This document shows positions 24,185 to 35,311 of a stretch of DNA of 64,000 nucleotides, piece by piece. The notes below the pieces were generated by a model. That model searched no databases, was not told where the DNA came from, and saw nothing but the letters and a program-made list of their open reading frames with translations. Position numbers and translations under genes: made by a program. The stretch covers positions 213,611,888 to 213,675,887 of the forward strand of contig CM022301.1 in assembly GCA_011799875.1 (NCBI GenBank). The letters run 5' to 3'. Within the stretch, counting starts at the first letter, position 1. The number at the start of each line of letters is the position of its first letter. The stretch comes from Thinopyrum elongatum (Eukaryota > Streptophyta > Magnoliopsida > Poales > Poaceae).

Positions 24185-25447
24185 CAATTTTGCCCCCGTC
24201 CACCGCCCCCTCTAATCGCGGCATATGTACCACGTGTGCATAACTATGCACTCAAAATACCCTGGGCGACGACGGAGGCACTCTGTGAACGAGGTCCATA
24301 ATACGGCTCGACCCTATTCGGACCTTAATCTCCTTCTTCTTTTTTCTCTTTTCTATCATATTCCAGGTTCCTTAAAACCTAAATCACTTTACGGTGGTAC
24401 AAGGGCCCTTTCCAAGGCCCCTTCTCTATAGACGATCGTCGATCCTTTCAAAGGATCCTCCACCAAGGCGAAAAGTGGCGCAGATGTGCGGCAGGATGTC
24501 CAAAGGATCTTCACGACTACCTTTTTTTAAGGACCTGTATACAGCTTTCCCTTGTTGACAAATTCTCGGCATGTAAAATAGCCCTGATGCTTATAGCATT
24601 ATCTGTAAAGAGCATGTTTTGACGTATCAATCAGACTATAATGGAAACAGTTTTTACCAACCCTATTTGGTATTGGTCTATTTCATAATCTGTATTCCCT
24701 CTTCACGTCAGATTGGCATATACACTTCGCAATGGCTTCAAATGCCTGGGGCTCTATTTGGCCACCTATATTTTCAAAAAAAAAAGTCCGAACGCTCTTA
24801 GAGTGTACTTCGGCGTCCCGAATATTGCATTATATGCATCAGCTCCGAATCATGTCTTTGGTCAATAGTTGGGTTGCCCGGCTCCTATGGTTACTATCTT
24901 ACGTTCCGCTCGTTCGGCTAGGGTAGTAAAGGGAGAACTACTGTGATTGTGTTTCTGGTTCGTCCGGTCAAACACCTGAGTAGAGAAAGCCGAAAACTGA
25001 CTGTCATGGTGCAGCGAGAGCTGGTCAGCTATTCGGCGACATGCTATAAATCTTTTGCGATTTCTTCCGTATTATACGAAGGACTGGCCTCCGTCCAGTC
25101 ATGTGCTTAAGGCATCCCAGTTCGGATAGCCGCATACGCACCAGGGGCTAATAATTTGCCCCACCGTCAAACTCCTATGGCTAAGTGAAAGTGATAAAGC
25201 CGCATAGTCTGATTGCCTCGTTCGCCTACGCAGACACCTCCTTCACGGACCAAGACGTTGGGTCAAGAGTGATCATGCGTTATTTCAAACACCCCCGTAA
25301 TATCCACGTGGGGGCTGAAGCCGACGACTGGCAAACTTTCAGAATAGCAGAATACGGCCGCACAGGAAGCAAGTAATTCCAGATAAAGGCATAAATATAT
25401 TACAAAGCCTTGGTTCATAATACAACGTCTAGACAGCTCGGATACAT
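24185..25447 (+). other. Element B gap between protease and antisense ORF
   Basis: About 1.26 kb where RT, RNase H and integrase would lie. I see no RT motif (YVDD-like) or integrase motif on either strand. Short frames are within chance. The sequence resembles the pol/antisense-ORF spacer of C at 34480-35311 in composition. Confidence 0.55.
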
Positions 25448-27270
25448 TCACTCAAATATAATATCCTTTGTGCATTGACCCTCTATTAATTGGGCACCCT
25501 CAAGGACGTCTGCAAAATACCGCTCCAGCTTGCGGTGGTCCTTGCCTTCGGGTGGGCCCTCAACCGCCATGACAGCGGCCTTCATCTTCGCCCAGTGCAT
25601 CTTGACACGGGCAAAGGCCATCCGCGCACCTTCTATGCACGCCGAGCGCTTGACAGCTTCAATCCGAGGCAGCGCGTCAGCAAGTCGCTGCACCAGGCCG
25701 AAGTAGCTGCTAGGAATGGGTTCGGTTGGCCACAGCCGGACTATGACGTCTTTCATGGCCAATCCGGACATCCTGTACAGCTCTGCTAGTTGCATCATGT
25801 GATTGTTCAACAGCGCCGGACGCTCCGACGCCGCGAACTGTGACCAGAAGAGCTTCTCCGTCGTGTGCCCCTCCTGGGCCTGGAAGAACTGCGCGGCAAC
25901 AACGGCACTCTTCGAAAGATCCGCAAATGCGTCTGGAGAACTCCACAGTCGAGTGAGCAAGGCATATCTCTGACCGCCAAATATAGTCTGCAAAAGAAAG
26001 GGCTTACCAGCCACTATCTGTTCGGACTGCCGGATTTCCTCGCGGGCTGCCCAGGACTCGATCCGCTCCTCCTTGGCCTCTTGGAGGGCCTTGGCGAGTT
26101 CGGCCGCCTGGGCCTTATTCTTCTCCTCCAAGGACTCGCACTTGCCGGCGGCGTCCTTGAGCTCTTGCTCCACTTCGGTCACCCTCTCCTTGTACTGGCG
26201 GCGAGCGACCTGTTCAGACCTTAAATCTGCAGCCGCTTTGTCTGCGGCCGCTTCGCTCGCCTTCGCCTCCTCCTTGGCTTGGGCAAGGGCACTCTTGAGG
26301 GTCTCGACCTCGGCCACGCTGCCTGCAATCATACACATAGCAGCGCATGAGTTTAAACTCAGAATTTGCACATCAATTCAGGCATGTGCGAGATATTTCA
26401 AACATACCTTGCGCCTCATCGAACCGCTTGTTCATGCGGTCGATATCATCATCAGCCAGCTGCAGCCTCTGCTTGAGATCGGAAACTTCAGCGGCCTGGG
26501 CGGTCGCCGCCAACAGAGAAGCCTGTTATAAAAATAGGAAAGTCCGTCACCTCTACCAAATACTATGTGATCCTCTGTTCGGCTTTTTTTCAAAAACCGA
26601 ACATAGTCTCAGGGGCTACTACCTATATACACGCATATTTTTTCATATGATAAGTGGCTAAGAATATTACATCGCATACCTCGAAGCCTGTTAACAGACT
26701 GGTGAAGGCTTCGTTCAGCCCGCTCTTTGTGGACTGAACCTTCTCAACCACCGCACCCATCAGGGTGCGGTGCTCCTCTATGATGGTGGCACGTTGTAGT
26801 GCCTCCACCAGAATGTTCGGCGCCTCCAGATTAGTGGTGGCCGCCGACGGAGTTGGCGCTCCCCCCTCTTTCGAAGGGATTTGCTTGTTCGATTCCGGAG
26901 CCGTATGGGTCTCCAGAATTGTGTTCGGCTGGGGGCTGGACTGGTCAAAGCCCCCGTCGTCAGTCTCCATGGGGGTTGTGCCCCCCATGTTCTCGGCAGC
27001 CAAGGCCTCACCCCCAGGCGCCGTGTTCGCGGCCTCCTTTGCCTCTCCGTGGCCCGGAGAGGCCCTTCGGGACAACACCTTGGTGTCATCCGCGTTGGTC
27101 GGTGGAGAGGCTTGCGGAGGCATCTCGCTCTCCCCCATCCCTGGTGCCAGAGAGTTTCCCTCAGACAGCGATGGTTGGGGGAGGTCGCGGGCTGGGCTGA
27201 AACACACAATATGATATGTTATATTACAACCATAACAGACCGAATATTCACTAAGTATCCTTTTCGACAC
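25448..27270 (-). pseudogene. Element B antisense ORF, coiled-coil C-terminal part
   Basis: Three exon-like frames continue the antisense protein. Codons from 27270 to 26623 are Pro/Ala/Ser-rich and acidic (disordered). Codons from about 26371 to 25448 are strongly helical: EAKASEAAADKAAADLRSEQ, ERVTEVEQELKDAAGKCESL and EEKNKAQAAELAKALQ form a long coiled coil, followed by a folded C-terminus ending DIIFE at 25451. A typical acceptor lies before SVAEVE near 26310. Analogous pieces occur in C (33700-34471) and O (10185-10640, 29931-30308), so the region is shared by the three elements. The function is unknown. Confidence 0.7.
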
Positions 27271-28613
27271 TTATGATTCGGCCAGGGGCTTTTCCCTGAG
27301 GCGCCTCTTGGGGGTGTGTTCGGCGTCCGTATCCGAACCGTCCGAGAGGGTTATCTTCCCCCTCTTCGACGCCCCCTCCTCCGGGTTTGCGGAGGCGGCC
27401 CTTTTCTTCTTTCCCCCTTTAGGGGAGAACCACTTTCCGCCTCCTCCTCCTCTTCGTCTTCGTCCCCCTTGGGGGAGAAGTGGGCTTCGGTTTCTTCGGA
27501 CACTGCGTCCGAAGTACCTTTACGGCGGAGGTCGCCCTTGGCCTCCTTGGCCTTCTTCTCCGCGCCTCATACGGCGCCGGAACCAGCATCCTCATTAGCA
27601 GAGGATTGGCTGGGTCTTCAGGTAGCGGAGCCGGACACTTGATCCGCTCCGCCTTCGTTGTCCAGCCCTGAATGAAGAATGGAAATCTCAGTATAACCTT
27701 TGATTTATGGACCGAAAATTGTGTTCGGAACTAAAATACTTACAGGAGTGGCCGGATTCTCGCTGTCGAGGCCGATGTCTTCGGTCTTCTTCGGCCACGT
27801 CTTCTGGGCCTTGAAGAGCAGCTTCCAAATCTCTTCGTGCGTTGTACCGAAGAAGCGCTGCAGGGTCCGGGGACCTTCCGGATTGAACTCCCACATATGG
27901 AGAGGCCGGAGTTGGCAGGGGAGGATCCGGCGGAAGAGCATCACCTGAATCACGTCAGTGAGACTGGTATTCTTTCTTATCATATTTTTGATGCGCTTCT
28001 GTAGCATCATCACTTCCGCAGTCGACCCCCAGTCCAGACCCTTGTTGGTCCACGACGCGAGCCGCATTGGGGGTCCGGATCTAAACTCAGGAACAGCCGC
28101 CCATCTGGCGCCGCGGGGTTCGGTGATGTAGAACCACTCCTGCTGCTAGACCTTGACGGTCTCCACAAAGGCCCCTTTAGGCCAAGTGGTGTTGGGGAGT
28201 TTGCTCACCATGGCACCACCGCAGTCCACATGCTGCCCGTCGACCACCTTCGGCTTCACGTTGAAGACCTTGAGCCACAAGCCGAAGTGTGGGGGGATGC
28301 GGAGTAGTGCCTCACACACAACGATGAACGCCGAGATGTGCAGGAAAGAATTTGGGGCTAGATCATGGAAATCTAGCCCGTAGTAGAACATGAGGCCGCG
28401 GACAAAGGGGTGGAGGGGAAACCCTAGTCCGCGGAGGAAGTGAGGGATGAACACCACCCTTTCGCCGGCCTCCAGGCTGGGGATAACTTGCTCCTTGGCG
28501 GGGAGTCTATGTGCGATATCCGTAGACAAGTACCCCGCCTCTCGGAGGTCCTTTACGTCCTTCTCCGTGACGGAGGAGGCCTCCCACTTGCCCTTCAAGC
28601 CAGATCCGAACAT
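27271..28613 (-). pseudogene. Element B antisense ORF, Transposase_28-like N-terminal part
   Basis: The first good start is at 28613 (MFGSGLKGKWEASSVTEKDV). Residues about 50-125 hold the domain seen in all three Tat elements here: GERVVFIPHFLRGLGFPLHP, YGLDFHDLAPNSFLHISAFI and PHFGLWLKVF, matching the PF04195 type. One TAG at about 28146 (probably from CAG) interrupts the frame, which then runs on to about 27720 (LQKRIKNMIRKNTSLTDVIQ). A Lys/Arg-rich linker (27600-27300) follows. The ORF is transcribed opposite to gag. Its own promoter is not obvious; it lies just inside the 3' LTR. Confidence 0.75.
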
Positions 28614-29157
28614 GACTGGAGAGGTTGGCGGCGGTGGGATGAATTGAAGCTTGGGCGCTGGAGCTTGAGGATAGGGAAGCAGGAGAAGGAAGAAGGCGTG
28701 GGGGTGAAAAGATGGATCTTTATCCACTTATATAGGCAGTAAATATCAGGCGCCCCCCCTCAAGCCTTAAAACTCGCCTGTTCCCAAGGGGTCATGCGAA
28801 TGGCACGGTTGGATTACCCAAACCCGTATTGATGAGGATCCCGCAATAAGTGGGCACGATCTCCGCTTTGACGAGACGTGTCGATAGAGGCCGTGTCTCG
28901 AAATATGAAGCGGGAGGCCAAAAAACGGTTCGAAATGATAAAGAAGCTAGATGTGACATTTCGCCGAAAAAGCTGTCAGTTGATGGACATTACTTTGACT
29001 AAATATTTTACCTTCGTGGTTGAGGGTTGTGACTGTCATACAGAGCCGAATACAGTTCTTTTAATCAGAAGATTGCTTTGAAGTATTCAGAGGAGGAACC
29101 CGCCTTGCAATGACGAAGACAATCTACGTGCCGAATACATCACCATTGAAGACTGGT

Positions 29158-29168
29158 TCAGGGGCTAC
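29158..29168 (+). other. Element B polypurine tract
   Basis: CAGGGGCTAC abuts the 3' LTR. C has the related TTTTGGGGCTA in the corresponding place. Confidence 0.65.
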
Positions 29169-29643
29169 TGAGGGAGTCCTGGATTAAGGGGTCCTCGGGT
29201 GGCCGGGCTATGTAACATGGGCTGGATTGATGGGCCGTGAAGATACAAGGCAGAAGACCTTTCCTCGTGTCCGGGTGGGACTCTCCTTTGCATGGATGGC
29301 AAGTTTGGCGTCCAGATGTATAGTTTCCTTCCTCTGTAAACTGACTCTGTACAACCCTAGCCCCCTCTGGTGTCTATATAAACCGGAGGGTTTAGTCCGT
29401 AGAGGCTATCAGAATTTTCATAGGCTAGACAGCTAGAGTTTAGCCATTACGATCTCGAGGTAGATCAACTCTTGTAACCCCCATACTCATCAAATACAAT
29501 CAAGCAGGACGTAGGGTTTTACCTCCATTAAGAGGGCCCAAACCTGGGTAAACATCGTGTTCCCTTTGTCCCTTGTTACCTTAGATCCTCAGACGCACAG
29601 TTCGGGACCCTCTACCCGAGATCAGCCGGTTTTGACACCGACA
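29169..29643 (+). repeat. Element B 3' LTR
   Basis: 475 bp, TGAGGG...ACCGACA, with TATA box at 29375-29382. It is followed by the CCAGG target duplication (29644-29648) and then chromovirus LTR sequence. Confidence 0.94.
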
Positions 29644-29648
29644 CCAGG

Positions 29649-29930
29649 CATGAGGCCTGCGCCTTTCGATCGTAGCTTTTGTTTTGCCCTGCCTTTCTAA
29701 AGGCTTATCTGTTTCTGTTTCGTATCTGTACTCAGATATCTGATGCATCCACTGACGCTTGTATGCGAGCTTATGTATTCGAGCCCTCGAGGCCCCTGGC
29801 TTGTAATATAAAGCTTGTATGACTTTATTTATGTTTTAGAGTTGTGTTGTGATATCTTCAAGTGAGTCCTTAGGCTTGATCGTGTGCATTGCATGTATGA
29901 TTAGTGCACGATTAAGCCGGGGTCATCACA
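29649..29930 (+). repeat. Chromovirus 3' LTR, second segment
   Basis: GAGGCCTGCGCCTTTCGATC to GTCATCACA aligns with 14499-14774 of the 5' LTR and completes the interrupted 3' LTR. It is followed by the TGAGG target duplication. Confidence 0.94.
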
Positions 29931-30308
29931 TGAGGCTCGTCTCGACAGCGTCTTGGAGTACATTGCTCGACTGAAGGTTGCACTGACACGGATAGACAAA
30001 GAGCTGTCGCCAGAGAATGTACTTCAGAATGACCTCGAGTCACTGATGACTCAGCTCAATGAAATCCCTGGTCGAGTGCAAGTGTGGAAGAAGTCAACTG
30101 CTCATTGTGGAGCCGACGTGGCCCTCTCACTCGTCCGAGTCCATTGCAAGGATGCCAAATAAGAAATGCTGAAGGCCCTCCAGGTGGCGAACACGAAGAA
30201 GCTCCAATTCGAAGATTTCATGGAGACCTTCATTGATGCAGCTACTCGGATTGCAGAAGGCATTGATCTGGACACCTTTGTCGAGCCCGCGAGTCCACCT
30301 GCCGAGTG
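29931..30308 (+). pseudogene. Element O antisense ORF, 3' end
   Basis: The frame broken at 10827 resumes here: RLDSVLEYIARLKVALTRID, ELSPENVLQNDLESLMTQLN, then VALSLVRVHCKDAK and a stop at about 30160, then LQVANTKKLQFEDFMETFID up to PASPPAE at 30308. The C-terminal part resembles the end of the C-element ORF (VSLVYDQVMIAAKYSQEDC-type tail) in position and helical character. The TAA at 30160 lies in an otherwise open frame and is probably a late mutation. Confidence 0.68.
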
Positions 30309-30477
30309 AGAAAAACTTCATGATCTAAATACTATTTGCCTCGGAATGCCGAGTCATCCTGTAATCGTAAAACTCGTTCGGGCTCATTGCCCGAGTACTT
30401 TTGCTTGCGATTCTGAACTTGATGGATTTATCTGTTGCTTTTCTGTTACAGAATGCTTTGTGTGAACGGATTTTTTA

Positions 30478-31065
30478 ACTTAGGCGAGGACTGGCTCGCG
30501 GCTAAGCCCCCGAGTGAGAATGATGCTCTCACTCGGAGTAGTTTTTTAACTTAGGCGAGGACGAGCTCGCGGCTAAGCCTCCGAGTGAGAGAGATGCTCT
30601 CACTCGGAGTAGTTTTTTAACTTAGGCGAGGACGGGCTCGTGGCTAAGCCCCCGAGTGGGAGGGATGCTCTCACTCGGAGTAGTTTTTTAACTTAGGCGA
30701 GGACGGGCCCGCGACTAAGCCCCCGAGTGTGAGGGATACTCTCACTCGGAGTAGTTTTTTTAACTTAGGCGAGGACGGGCTCACGGCTAAGCCCCCGAGT
30801 GGGAGGGATGCTCTCACTCAGAGTAGTTTTTTTTAACTTAGGTGAGGACAGGCTCACAGTTAAGCCCCCGAGTGGGAGGGATGCTCTCACTCGGAGTAGT
30901 TTTTTAACTTAGGCGAGGGCGGGCTCGCGGCTAAGCCCCTGAGTGGGAGCGATGCTCTCACTCGGAGTAGTTTTTTAGCTTAGGCGAGGACGGGCTCGCG
31001 GCTAAGCCCCTGAGTGGGAGGGATGCTCTCACTCAGAGTAGTTTTTTAACTTAGGTGAGGACGGG
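30478..31065. repeat. 71-bp hairpin minisatellite, left block
   Basis: About 8 head-to-tail copies of a 71-bp unit (TTTTTTAACTTAGGCGAGGA ... CCGAGTGGGAG ... CTCTCACTCGGAGTAG); TAGGCG recurs at 30481, 30552 and 30623. Each unit holds an inverted repeat, perfect over 11 bp in some copies (CCGAGTGAGAG / CTCTCACTCGG, 5-nt loop). The block belongs to element O, between integrase and the antisense ORF, and is continuous with 40996-41780 once C is removed. Confidence 0.92.
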
Positions 31066-31539
31066 TCTCGGTGTCAAAACCGGCCGATCTCGGGTAGGGG
31101 GTCCCGAACTGTGCGTCTGAGGATCGAAGGTAACAAGGGACAAAGGGAACACGATGTTTACCCAGGTTCGGGCCCTCTTAATGGAGGTAAAACCCTACGT
31201 CCTGCTTGATTGTATTTGATGAGTATGGGGGTTACAAGAGTTGATCTACCTCGAGATCGTAGTGGCTAAACTCTAGCTGTCTAGCCTATGAAAATTCTGA
31301 TAGCCTCTACGGACTAAACCCTCGGTTTATATAGACACCGGAGGGGGCTAGGGTTGTACAGAGTCGGTTTACAGAGGAAGGAAACTACACATCCGGACAC
31401 CAATCTTGCCATCCACGCAAAGGAGAGTCCCATCTAGACACGGGGAAAGGCCTTCTTCCTTATATCTTCACGGCCCATCAGTCCGGCCCATGTCACATAA
31501 CCCGGACGCCCGAGGACCCCTTAATCCAGGACTCCCTCA
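31066..31539 (-). repeat. Element C 3' LTR
   Basis: 474 bp. The outermost dinucleotide reads TC on the plus strand rather than TG, so the LTR terminus is GA instead of CA in element orientation. The TSD next to it is intact, so this mutation followed integration. TATA box in minus orientation at 31326-31333. Confidence 0.92.
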
Positions 31540-31550
31540 GTAGCCCCAAA
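31540..31550 (-). other. Element C polypurine tract
   Basis: Minus strand TTTTGGGGCTAC directly precedes the 3' LTR. Confidence 0.65.
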
Positions 31551-31855
31551 ACGTGCCTTCAATGACGACGTAGTATCCGGCTTATGACTTCGGCTTTGCA
31601 AGGCGGGTTCTTCATTTGTACTTCGGATTGACGACAGTCCGGCTCTGACCTCGATGTGCTGCCTTTATGATTCTTTTCGGTGGTCGCCATGATTTCCGCG
31701 CACCGGGTGAATACGAATGGCCCGTGATTTTTTACAAATAAGCCCCTCACCACGCTCAGACGGCATCTATATAAGGAGATCTAGATCCCCAAATGCCATC
31801 CCACATCGCGCAAAAGAAAAACCATCAAGATTAGCCGTGAACAAAGCTTTCCAAC

Positions 31856-34471
31856 ATGGCCAGTGCTCCAGGCTCATCTTTGCGCCCCCATGGCCCTCAA
31901 GAGGGTGATTGGCAGAGTTGCTCAGTGCCTCATCTTTAGCTGAGTCGACTCCAGACGCAGGGTTATCTTCCCCTCGCAGATCTAGTCTCTGTTCGAGCGG
32001 GCTTGGCCTCAATCGATAACGATGTGATGGCCGAGAATTTCCCCAATCCCAATAAGGAGGAGAAGGTGTGCTTTGTCCCATTCCTGCTGCGGGGCCTAGG
32101 ATTTCCAATCCATCCCTTTCTCAGGGGACTATTGGAATTTTACGGCATCCAACTGCACAACCTTACCCCAGGCTCGATTCTGCACATCTCGTGTTTTGTT
32201 GCCCTCTGCGAACTGTTCTTAGGCATTGAGGCCCATTTCGAACTATGGAGGAAGTTCTTTTGCCTTGTTCCCCGTCATCGAGGAGGCTCTATATTTGAAG
32301 TGGGCGGTGCCGAAGTATGGCGTATAGCCGGATCCGGATACCTCATAGGAACTCCCAAGGAGGTACACCCACAATGGTCTTTGAAATGGTTTTATATGGA
32401 CGACATCCCACTGCCGGACCCCATTCGGCGTGGCCTTCCTGAATTTTCCAGTGCTCCTTTAAAGAAGCGTCTCAAGTGGTGTCCCTGAAGTCCCAAGGAG
32501 GAAGACAGTGCGGAAATAAAAAGATTGGTTAGCAAGATCAGGTTACTAGCCCATACCGGGCTCTCGATAGTCGAGGTCATGGCTATTGCAATAAAGAGGT
32601 GCGTCCAGCCTCTCCAATCCAGAGTAACTCTTTTATGGTGCTATAATGGAGAAGATGACGCTTCCCGTTACAGACGGAAGGGTCCGGATACCCCTGCCGA
32701 ACTGGCCACAATCTTGGCCGATCTATATAAGGGTGAAAAAGAAGATTTCCTCCGCCTGAACTGTCGGGAATGCTATTCCATGTACAACCCCATCGAATGG
32801 GTAAGGCTTCGATTATCCGTGTTGTTTTATTGCTGTCACGGTATGCTAACCCGATTTGTTCTCTGTTAAAACATTCATGGGGGAAGATGATCGAGGACGT
32901 TCACTGCCCTGCCCCATAGCCAGAGGACCATAATCACGACGAGGATCCTGGCTTTCGCGAGGATCCGGATATATACATAGGATTTGATGATGGGGTATTT
33001 TATCAGGCGAGCCCTGACGGCTTGGAAGTGGCTATCACCGCCGACTACCCCCGCCTCTATCCCTTCTGCATCGTAAGTATTCAGAGGGCTCTTGAAAGGA
33101 AACCCTTATCTGCACTTTTGCTTATTATACCATTCCGGATTTTAACAGGATCGGCGTTCGGCAGACCGTACCTCCTCGAGGGCGGCCCCTACACAGAGCA
33201 GCCGTTCAAAACGAAAGGGGACCGGGAGTGCTGCAGAAATCCCACAGTCTTCCAAGAGGTATGTCCGCTTAGTACATGTCTGGGCATGAGTCCGGATTGT
33301 TTAAAGTCTCCTTCTTATCTTTGATGTCAGGAGAAACACGCGGCAGACGGTGGGAAAACGCCCTGCTAGCCGAATGTCCGCCAATCCGGTGCCGGACTCG
33401 CCAACTAGGACGAGAACCGAGGCAATGCCAGATCCGAATCTTCATGAGGATTCGGATGACGTATCTGTCATGAATTCTGAAGTGCAGAGCGTGATGAATC
33501 ACCGTCGATTAAAGGAAGCCATGCGTGCCCAGGCTTTTTCCGAGCAAGAGTTTACCGCACTCAGCACGGTGGATGCATATATCCGAGCCGCTCGAGACGG
33601 ACTTGCCGGAGTCACTCAGTTGTTCTCAAAAGACATACATGTAAGCGTTTATGCAATTTTGGATAGTCATATGCCAGTAGCCCCCGAGACTTGAAGCGGT
33701 GAGGCAAACCGATTTAAGGATCGATATACCCTGCAGGTCATTAAAGAAAAGAACACTGCGCTAGCCCAGGAGCTGAAAACAAACCAAATGCAGCTGAATG
33801 CTGTTACTGCCGAACTGGCGGAGTTAAAAAAGATCGCAACGAGTGCGTCCAGGGAGAAAAATCTCAAGGAGGAAAAGGACAAACAATCCGAAGAGATAAA
33901 GGGCTTGAAGGCTTAGTTATCGGCCGCTCAGAGAGAAAATGAAAAACTGAAGGGCGGCATATTCGGTATGTCTTCCTCTTTTATTCAGAACCTCCCTAGG
34001 TGATCATGCTTAATCCATAATTCGGAATATCATGACTCTGTTGCCGCAGGTCTGTTAACTGGTAGGCCGGAAGAGGAACTATCCGGATTTCAAGGCGACG
34101 TGCTAAAGGAGCTGTCCGCGATACATGCTCGGGCCCGGAAGGCCATGAAGAGTATGGTGAAGGCTTTATGGCCATCCGATACCCCTCCAGAGAGTATGGA
34201 GGGCTTGGCAAACCTGTTCAAAGGTGCCCGGCGCCAATTTGAGCTATGGAAGACATTTGCCTGCCGTGAAGGCGCACGAGAAGCCTGGGCCATGGTGAAA
34301 ACACGCTTCACCAAGCTAGATCCAAATCATATGGCCCGAGTGGGACCACAGGGACCCGGCGGTAAAGAGATTCCAGTGAGTTTGGTGTATGACCAAGTAA
34401 TGATAGCTGCGAAGTATTCGCAGGAAGACTGTAGGTTAGACAGTCTTATGGATGGAATAGATAAGGAATAG
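31856..34471 (+). pseudogene. Element C antisense ORF (Transposase_28-like plus coiled coil)
   Basis: A start at 31856 gives MASAPGSSLRPHGPQEGDW, then a TAG about 23 codons in. The domain follows at 32040-32290: KVCFVPFLLRGLGFPIHPFL, YGIQLHNLTPGSILHISCFV and FELWRKFFCLVPRH. The frame runs to 32488 (stop) and on through 32525-32830. Exon-like pieces at 33340-33645 and 33700-33920 (a Lys/Glu coiled coil, for example ASREKNLKEEKDKQSEEI) and 34040-34471 (LWPSDTPPESMEGLANLFKG, ending MDGIDKE) complete it. Splice-like signals flank several pieces. It converges on pol, which ends at 35312. Same protein family as the ORFs in B and O. Confidence 0.74.
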
Positions 34472-35311
34472 GTATTTGATGCAATGTATTAGAGTACATT
34501 ATGATCAACCTATGCCTTTATCCGAACATGTGAAAAGTTTTGTCATCGTAGGCTTTCGGCTTTAACCTCCAGACCAAAATGGTGGAGTGTTTCCGGATAC
34601 TATTGGGAATGAAAAGAAACATTCACTATGTCCGAAAACCAGGCAACCCAGTCATTATGCTCGAACAGACAAAAAATTGTAGTTCAGGATGTATGTTATA
34701 TTACGTATGTAAGAAACATCTTCCAAGGAGAATAGTTCCGTTAAGGGTTCCTTTCCTTGGGTTGGCATGCAGTAAGTATGCGTGCCGGGGCTTTGGTCCG
34801 TTATACGGAAAAACAATCCCACAGTATTTGGAGTGGTTACAAGAATGTAACAATCTGTCGTTTGATTGCCGACCACCTATTCTCTTAAGAATGCTAGCTT
34901 TCGGCTTCACCCGTCTAAGGTACATGTCCGGTGACCCGGTTGTAACAATTGTAGAGGTGCTCCCTTTACGCCCTAGCCGAACAATCGGGAACGTAGGGCA
35001 TAAACACAGGAGCAAGGCAACCCAGCTTGGCAAAAACTTAAGTCATAGAGGTGCATATAATGGCAAAAAGGATGTATATGAGCAAACGACATTTATATTT
35101 TGAGCTCTAGGCCCGAAATAATAATAAGCTTCGGTTAAAGAAGCCTCCGGTTATGGTGGAGTATGTACATTTAAGGATGTGTACCCCTCAAGTGTTCGGC
35201 TTATCCAAACACTTCCTGGAAATCGTATAAAAACGAGGAAACAAGAAACAAAATGAAGAGGAGAAAAAGGGAACAAAAAAGAAGTATGGCCGAACTTTAT
35301 GCGTAGAATCT
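34472..35311. other. Element C spacer between converging ORFs
   Basis: About 840 bp separates the stop of the antisense ORF from the end of integrase. A 174-codon plus-strand frame (34579-35103) has no family resemblance and shows no coding pattern. Both transcripts would have to terminate here. No minisatellite like that of O is present. Confidence 0.5.

Larger units (their letters stand above)
20284..29643 (+). mobile_element. Element B: Fatima-like Tat Gypsy lacking RT and integrase
   Basis: 474- and 475-bp LTRs (TGAGGGAGTCC...ACCGACA) flank gag, protease and an antisense ORF. An exact CCAGG duplication (20279-20283, 29644-29648) brackets it. The LTR ends, the TCTATATAAACC promoter and the TTGGTGCTTTCATTG primer site agree with my memory of the abundant wheat family Fatima. 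No RT, RNase H or integrase is found between the protease (ends about 24181) and the antisense ORF (from 25448), so mobility would need help from another element. It lies in the chromovirus 3' LTR. Confidence 0.9.
10828..29930 (+). mobile_element. Ty3/Gypsy chromovirus with 3.9-kb LTRs, internally deleted
   Basis: The TGTAACACC...TCACA LTRs (10828-14774 and 16628-20283 joined to 29649-29930) flank only about 1.85 kb. A tRNA-iMet primer site (TGGTATCAGAGCC) and a polypurine tract are present. Internal sequence reads as gag, protease, the end of RNase H and the end of integrase with a chromodomain-like tail, in order, with the intervening parts deleted. The PTGKANVMADALSRK-type motif and the C-terminal NHSEDEATW tail indicate the Tekay/Del chromovirus group. 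It cannot supply its own enzymes. It is inserted in the antisense ORF of O and is itself interrupted by element B in its 3' LTR. Confidence 0.92.

Noticed and set aside
34579..35103. 174-codon plus-strand frame in element C
   Set aside because: No recognised motif, low-complexity GT-rich start, and it lies in the spacer after the antisense ORF. An equivalent frame was not seen in element B.
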